The notes under the pieces: model-generated
What the model was told of the DNA's origin: nothing
Seen by the model: only the letters and a program-made list of their open reading frames with translations
The model's database searches: none
Made by a program: the position numbers and the translations under genes
Assembly: GCA_036824005.1 (NCBI GenBank)
Contig: DAITBA010000001.1
Location: 310,001 to 374,000, forward strand
Direction: 5' to 3'
Length of the DNA stretch: 64,000 bases
Origin: DAITBA01 sp036824005
GTDB lineage: Bacteria; Pseudomonadota; Gammaproteobacteria; Burkholderiales; Rhodocyclaceae
Shown here: one piece after another, positions 60,529 to 64,000 of the stretch
Layout: each line of letters opens with the position of its first letter
How positions within the stretch are numbered: position 1 is the first letter of the stretch

Positions 60529-61914
60529 ATGAACGACACGGCAGCCCGATATCCGGTTGCAGCAAATGCCGACGCGCTGGGCGAGCGAGGCACGACATCG
60601 AAGTCGGGGCCGGAGCGCTTACCCGCCCGGGTCGTGCGTGCCATTGAGGCGCAACGCGCGGGCAGTGAGATCCTCACGAGCTGGGTGCAGGCGCTGATCC
60701 TGGCGGCGTTTGCCACGTTGTATGCCGTGGCGCCCAGTACGGCACCGCCGGATACACCCTTCCTACCTGTGCCGTGGGCGATTGGCGCCTACGCCGCGTT
60801 CACCGCGCTGCGGCTGCATCTCGCCTACCGGCGGCGGCTGACGGGAGTCCTACGCGCTCTGTCGGTGCTGGTGGACATGGCCGTGCTCACCGTCTTGATC
60901 TGGAGCTTTCATCTGGAATACGGCCAGCCGGCAGCGTTCTACCTCAAGGCGCCGACGTTCACCTATTTCTTCATCTTCATCGCGCTACGCGCGCTATCCT
61001 TTTCGCCTGGTTATGTGCTGCTCGCCGGCGCGGCGGCCGCCGTCGGCTGGCTGGTGCTGCTCGGCTATGCGTTGGTCGAGCCTGGGGGCATGGGGTTGCT
61101 GACGCGCGATTATGTCGCCTACATGACGTCGGCGAAGATTCTGATCGGCGGCGAAGTGGACAAGATCGTTTCGATCCTGCTCGTGGCGGGGCTGCTGGCG
61201 CTGGCGGTGGGGCGATCGCGTCAGTTGCTCGAGCGCGCGGTCGCCGAGCAGGCAGCCTCCGCCCAGTTGGCGCGTTTCTTCGCACCCGAGATCGCCGAGA
61301 CGCTGATCAATGCCGACGAGCTACTTCAGCCCGGACAGGGCGAGGCCCGGGAAGCAGCGGCGATGTTCATCGATCTGCGGGGGTTCACCAGACTCGCAGC
61401 AGTGCTCGAGCCCCAAGCGCTGATCACGCTGCTCATCGAGTACCAGCGCGTCGTCGTGCCGGTTGTGCAGCAGCATCGCGGCGCCATCACGACCTACCTT
61501 GGCGACGGGATCATGGTCAGCTTCGGGGCGCTGCGCCCGAGCGCGACCTACGCTGCCGACGCGCTGCGCTGCGCCGAGGCGCTGCTCGATGCCTTTGGCA
61601 AGTGGGGCGAGACCCGGCGCGGGCGGGGCGCGCCCGCGCCCGGGGTCGGCATCGGCATCGAGGTCGGGCAGGTCACCTGCGGGGCGATCGGCGAGGAAGG
61701 TCGGCTCGAGTATGCCGTCATCGGCGATGCGGTCAACCGCGCCGCCAAATTGCAGAACCACACCAAGGTAGAGGGCGTGCGTGCGCTCACCACGGTCCCG
61801 GCGCGCGAGATGGCGATCGCGCAGGGGTACACGGCGGCCCGGGAGCAGGAGGTTCGTTCCGGCTGCGAGGTGGCCGGCGTCGCTACGCCGATCGATGTGG
61901 TGGTGATCGCTTAG
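60529..61914 (+). CDS. Membrane class III nucleotide cyclase
   Basis: 461 residues from ATG at 60529 (MNDTAARYPVAANADALGER). Six transmembrane helices (about residues 48-225) precede a short linker and a C-terminal class III cyclase domain. Metal-binding Asp282 lies in AAMFIDLRGFTRLA and Asp326 in TYLGDGIMVSFGA; YAVIGDAVNRAAKLQ supplies the transition-state Asn. The usual adenine-selecting Lys three residues before GDG is Thr, the partner Asp position is Ala, and the Arg after the Asn is Lys, so ATP or GTP preference is uncertain. Probably makes cAMP for the nearby Crp-family regulator. Confidence 0.9.
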   Translation: MNDTAARYPVAANADALGERGTTSKSGPERLPARVVRAIEAQRAGSEILTSWVQALILAAFATLYAVAPSTAPPDTPFLPVPWAIGAYAAFTALRLHLAYRRRLTGVLRALSVLVDMAVLTVLIWSFHLEYGQPAAFYLKAPTFTYFFIFIALRALSFSPGYVLLAGAAAAVGWLVLLGYALVEPGGMGLLTRDYVAYMTSAKILIGGEVDKIVSILLVAGLLALAVGRSRQLLERAVAEQAASAQLARFFAPEIAETLINADELLQPGQGEAREAAAMFIDLRGFTRLAAVLEPQALITLLIEYQRVVVPVVQQHRGAITTYLGDGIMVSFGALRPSATYAADALRCAEALLDAFGKWGETRRGRGAPAPGVGIGIEVGQVTCGAIGEEGRLEYAVIGDAVNRAAKLQNHTKVEGVRALTTVPAREMAIAQGYTAAREQEVRSGCEVAGVATPIDVVVIA

Positions 61915-62020
61915 GCGGCATATCTGCGGAATTGGCGGCGCGCGACAGCCCCGGTGCACGGGCGGCATCGCAGGGCGCGCTGCTGCGCTGACGCACCCGC
62001 CGCCGGATGGTGCGTGGAAC

Positions 62021-62063
62021 GCGCCCTACGTTCTTGCCCCTGGGGGCAAGCTTTGTAGGGCGC
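62021..62063. repeat. GTAGGGCGC inverted repeat with inner stem
   Basis: GCGCCCTAC (62021-62029) and GTAGGGCGC (62055-62063) enclose TTGCCCC / GGGGCAA (62034-62040 / 62043-62049). It lies between the convergent ends of the cyclase and the second GEQN protein gene, 20 bp past the latter, and may act as a bidirectional terminator. Confidence 0.75.
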
Positions 62064-62083
62064 ACGCGCGCCAATCGGTGCTG

Positions 62084-62410
62084 TTACGGCTGCGGCGGAT
62101 TGTTTCGGTCGTCCGGATCGTACGAGGGCGTTGGCGCGGTCGGCATCGCAGCAACCGCGTTGTCGTCCCCTTGCATTGCCGTGTCCTCCGCCACCGCCGC
62201 GACGGACTTGATCGGGCCTTCCACGCCGCGCGCGAGCCGAGTGCCCTCGGTCGAGAGGTCCGACGTGGTGTTTTGCTCGCCAATGAGATAGCCGAGACTG
62301 TGGAATGGATCGTGGGTCTCGCCGGCGGCCGGGCTCGAGGCGAGCGGAGCCAGTGCGGCCAGAGCGACGACGACGATATGGTTGATTTGGAACATCGATT
62401 TCATTTTCAT
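62084..62410 (-). CDS. Secreted GYLxGEQN protein, single repeat
   Basis: 108 residues. Signal peptide MKMKSMFQINHIVVVALAAL, mature near SPAAGE. It has one FHSLGYLIGEQN at 36-47 and EGPIKS at 64-69, then an Asp/Pro-rich tail ending NNPPQP in place of further repeats. The signal peptide and first unit align residue for residue with the three-repeat protein, so they are paralogues. It lies 74 bp downstream of the 97-residue gene, probably in one transcript. Confidence 0.8.
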   Translation of the reverse strand: MKMKSMFQINHIVVVALAALAPLASSPAAGETHDPFHSLGYLIGEQNTTSDLSTEGTRLARGVEGPIKSVAAVAEDTAMQGDDNAVAAMPTAPTPSYDPDDRNNPPQP

Positions 62411-62456
62411 GGTGTGTCTCCTTTTCGTGGTATCGAGTATGCGGGGTCAGTAACCA

Positions 62457-62476
62457 GTAGGGTGCGCTTGCGCACC
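62457..62476. repeat. GTAGGGTGCGC/GCGCACC hairpin
   Basis: GTAG followed by GGTGCGC-TT-GCGCACC, a 7-bp stem, in the 74-bp gap between the two small secreted-protein genes. Could attenuate or stabilise the operon transcript. Confidence 0.6.
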
Positions 62477-62484
62477 AATGCCGC

Positions 62485-62778
62485 TCAGGGGTTCAGCCAC
62501 TCGAAGAAATAACCGGTGTTGCCCGCGTCGCGGACATTGCTGTCGCGCTCTTCCTGCCTGGCGGCCTTCTCGTCGGCGGCAGGTGGCGCCCGGCGGCCTT
62601 CGACGCCCTGGGTCGATTTGGCGACGCGCTGCTCTGCCGCTTCTTGAGTGCTCGCGGCCTTGATCTGCCCGCCGAGTGTCTCCCACATGGTGTCGTCCGC
62701 CGCGGCCGGGGGGACGGCCACGGCGAAGATGGCAAGCGAGGCGCTGGCCAGGGCAATGGTTGAAGTTTGCTTGAACAT
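62485..62778 (-). CDS. Small secreted protein, third member of the cluster
   Basis: 97 residues from ATG at 62778 with AGGAGAG just upstream. The signal peptide MFKQTSTIALASASLAIFAV is cleaved near AAADD. The mature part is helical and charged (DTMWETLGGQIKAASTQEAA, STQGVEGRRAPPAADEKAAR), ending GYFFEWLNP. It lacks GYLxGEQN; a weak GVEG is shared with the second member. First gene of a two-gene unit whose promoter region resembles that of the three-repeat protein. Confidence 0.75.
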   Translation of the reverse strand: MFKQTSTIALASASLAIFAVAVPPAAADDTMWETLGGQIKAASTQEAAEQRVAKSTQGVEGRRAPPAADEKAARQEERDSNVRDAGNTGYFFEWLNP

Positions 62779-62970
62779 TTGACTCTCCTATGGCTGGCAT
62801 TCATGGAATAGCCGGACCTGTGCCGGCATGGGTGCGCAGCGACGCTCGGTTCGGAACGACGTCATCCCATGGGGATAGGGCACCGGACCCCGATTGCCGT
62901 TCGCCATCCGCGTGAGAGCCATTGTCCGCACGCGTTGGGTGCGGTTCTGTAGTGCAGTACAACGGGATTG

Positions 62971-62985
62971 CGTGAGAAATTCACA
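62971..62985. promoter_or_regulatory. Crp-like palindrome, site B
   Basis: CGTGAGAAATTCACA: GTGA-N5-TCAC. Together with the following 31 bp on the minus strand it aligns without gaps to site A and its flank (32 of 46 identical), including CAGAA[AC]CGCA at the far end. It lies 193 bp upstream of the 97-residue gene. Confidence 0.6.
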
Positions 62986-62987
62986 CA

Positions 62988-63008
62988 ACGGGCGCTTGGA
63001 GCGCCCGT
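62988..63008 (-). terminator. Hairpin after the Crp-family gene
   Basis: ACGGGCGC / GCGCCCGT, an 8-bp stem with a 5-nt loop, 3 bp past the stop codon. The T-tract is poor. It sits only 2 bp from site B. Confidence 0.6.
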
Positions 63009-63011
63009 CGG

Positions 63012-63659
63012 TTACCAGCGCGGCGGCAACTGCCTGTGGAGGGTGATGTGCTTGCGCTCGATGCTGACGTAGCCGCCGGCGACCAGGTCCTTGAGGATGC
63101 GGCTGATCATCTCGCGCGAGGCGCCGACGCGGCTAGCGATGTCCTGCTGGGTGAGCTTCTCGGCGATAACGAGACGACCGTCCTGCTCCACCGCCAGTTC
63201 GAGCAGCAGCCGCGCCACGCGGCCATAGACGTCCATCAGCGCCAGGCTGCGCACGTTCTCCGTCAAGGTGCGCACGCGGCGGATGAGCTTGCGGACGAGA
63301 TGCAGCGCGAAGCCCGGGTGCTGAGCCAGAAACTGCTTCACCTCGCTCTTGGGCACGACGACGAAGCGGCTACGCTCCAGGGTCATCACGGACGCCGAGC
63401 GTGGCCCCTCGTCGAGCACCATTTCGCCGAAATACTCGCCGGCGCCCTGCACCCCCAGCACCACTTCCTTGCCGTCGGCATCGGCGACGAATACCTTCAC
63501 CTTGCCCGAGACGATGATGTACAGGGAATCGGTCTGGTCGCCCTCGCTCATTACGATGACATTGCGCGGCAGGGTCTTGAGCAGCCCGTGCTTCGAAAGG
63601 GCGCGCAGTTCCTCATCGGCAAGAACGGTAGAAAAGTCGTGGGACTCGGTATTGGTCAT
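63012..63659 (-). CDS. Crp/Fnr-family transcriptional regulator
   Basis: 215 residues from ATG at 63659 (MTNTESHDFSTVLADEELRA). The N-terminal cyclic-nucleotide domain has LPRNVIVMSEGDQTDSLYII and the phosphate-binding cassette GEYFGEMVLDEGPRSASVMT, with the Gly-Glu and Arg-Ser-Ala residues that contact cAMP in CRP. A dimerisation helix is followed by the C-terminal HTH KLTQQDIASRVGASREMISR. No Cys cluster of FNR type. Likely cAMP-responsive and a good candidate to bind sites A and B. Confidence 0.92.
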   Translation of the reverse strand: MTNTESHDFSTVLADEELRALSKHGLLKTLPRNVIVMSEGDQTDSLYIIVSGKVKVFVADADGKEVVLGVQGAGEYFGEMVLDEGPRSASVMTLERSRFVVVPKSEVKQFLAQHPGFALHLVRKLIRRVRTLTENVRSLALMDVYGRVARLLLELAVEQDGRLVIAEKLTQQDIASRVGASREMISRILKDLVAGGYVSIERKHITLHRQLPPRW

Positions 63660-63707
63660 GGCTTTGTGGTGAATTGCCGTCTCGGGCGTCAACCAAATCG
63701 GCTGACG

Positions 63708-63851
63708 TCACCACAGAGGACGCGGAGCAGGATCGATCGGTGGCATCGACACGCTAACATGCAAAATGAAGTGTATGGCGACGTACTCCTGCAGCCCGTT
63801 TTCTCTCTGTGTCCTCTGTGTCCTCTGTGTCTTCTGAATCTTCTGTGGTGA
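63708..63851. repeat. Palindromic CTCTGTGTC element, second copy
   Basis: TCACCACAGA (63708-63717) and TCTGTGGTGA (63842-63851) are exact complements bounding 144 bp. The right half carries CTCTGTGTC-type units (63803-63833). Same family as 54342-54432. It occupies most of the gap upstream of the Crp-family gene. Confidence 0.75.
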
Positions 63852-63862
63852 GCTACGGCGTC

Positions 63863-64000
63863 TCAACAGCCGACGCCGCACGCGCGCGCGCCTGCGAGCA
63901 AAGCCCTCGCTTGCTGCAGGTCCTGCATGTCGGCGCCCTCATTGAAGCTGTTGCACAGCGGCTCGAGCAGCTCACCCAGGAGTCCCGCGCGCTGCGACGC
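63863..64000 (-). CDS. C-terminal end of an unidentified protein (partial)
   Basis: The last 45 codons of a leftward gene, including LEPLCNSFNEGADMQDLQQA and ending ARACGVGC before TGA at 63863-63865. The LxPxxxxFxEGxDxxDLxxARALL pattern recalls the C-terminus of large ATPases with TPR repeats, some fused to nucleotide-cyclase domains. The gene continues beyond the right edge. Confidence 0.55.
   Translation of the reverse strand, partial: ASQRAGLLGELLEPLCNSFNEGADMQDLQQARALLAGARACGVGC

Noticed and set aside
1..64000. CRISPR arrays, rRNA, tRNA, prophage or complete IS elements
   Set aside because: No spaced direct-repeat arrays, no tRNA-like cloverleaf or rRNA core, and no transposase or phage structural gene was recognised by eye; a dedicated scan could still find a diverged tRNA.

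Overview
The window is 64 kb of GC-rich bacterial chromosome. It contains densely packed housekeeping genes, with no rRNA, tRNA, CRISPR array, prophage or complete insertion sequence that I could find. Gene content and order point to a betaproteobacterium, probably near Rhodocyclales or Nitrosomonadales. The main evidence is mreB divergent from gatC-gatA-gatB, metX-metW, the gshA-gshB pair with a ferrooxidans-type GshA, a TorF-type porin with glnK-amtB, a DUF1840 protein, and HPr/EI with a lone mannose-type EIIA. This assignment is an inference from gene content; no marker gene was compared.

Layout. 0-8.8 kb: mreC(partial)-mreB, gatCAB with a lipoprotein gene between gatA and gatB, pyrE divergent from xthA, and a YqjD/YqjE/YqjK-like envelope cluster. 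8.8-12.2 kb: an AmpG-like permease and metX-metW behind a SAM-II riboswitch plus terminator. 12.3-18.3 kb: one probable leftward operon gshA-gshB-apbE-(63 aa)-EIIA-ptsH-ptsI. 18.4-24 kb: a His-rich secreted protein, an orphan adenine methyltransferase, a YheS-like ABC-F protein, a large nested inverted repeat and purU. 24-31.9 kb: yjcH-actP acetate uptake, a two-component system, and a porin-glnK-amtB nitrogen operon behind a sigma-54 promoter with an NtrC-like site. 32-37 kb: ubiK, then a MarR/cytochrome b561/three YceI island, then comM. 37-41.5 kb: two MFS transporters, a rhodanese and a BamE-like lipoprotein. 41.5-46 kb: a second SAM-II riboswitch in front of a full-length cobalamin-dependent metH. 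46-54.3 kb: a SprT-like peptidase, DUF1840, a nucleoside transporter, a ROK kinase, a MOSC protein, an MFS transporter, two tandem SYLF proteins and a methyltransferase. 54.4-59.5 kb: a CPA2 antiporter, a chemoreceptor and citrate synthase.

58-64 kb is the least ordinary part. A six-helix membrane nucleotide cyclase and a Crp/Fnr-family regulator with an intact-looking cyclic-nucleotide pocket surround three small secreted proteins. Two of the three share an unfamiliar motif of the form F-x-x-[IL]-G-Y-L-x-G-E-Q-N followed by G-P-I-K-S, present three times in one protein and once in the other. The promoter regions of the two transcription units for these small proteins share a 46-bp ungapped segment (32/46 identical by eye), which includes a Crp-like palindrome GTGA-N5-TCAC. 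I read this as a local cyclic-nucleotide regulon exporting an undescribed repeat-protein family. The sequence motifs are seen directly; the regulatory circuit is inferred.

Methionine supply is the second coherent theme. metX/metW and metH lie 30 kb apart, and each sits behind the same type of riboswitch followed by an intrinsic terminator. Nitrogen control (sigma-54/NtrC) and a possible OmpR-type regulon are further regulatory layers visible in the DNA.
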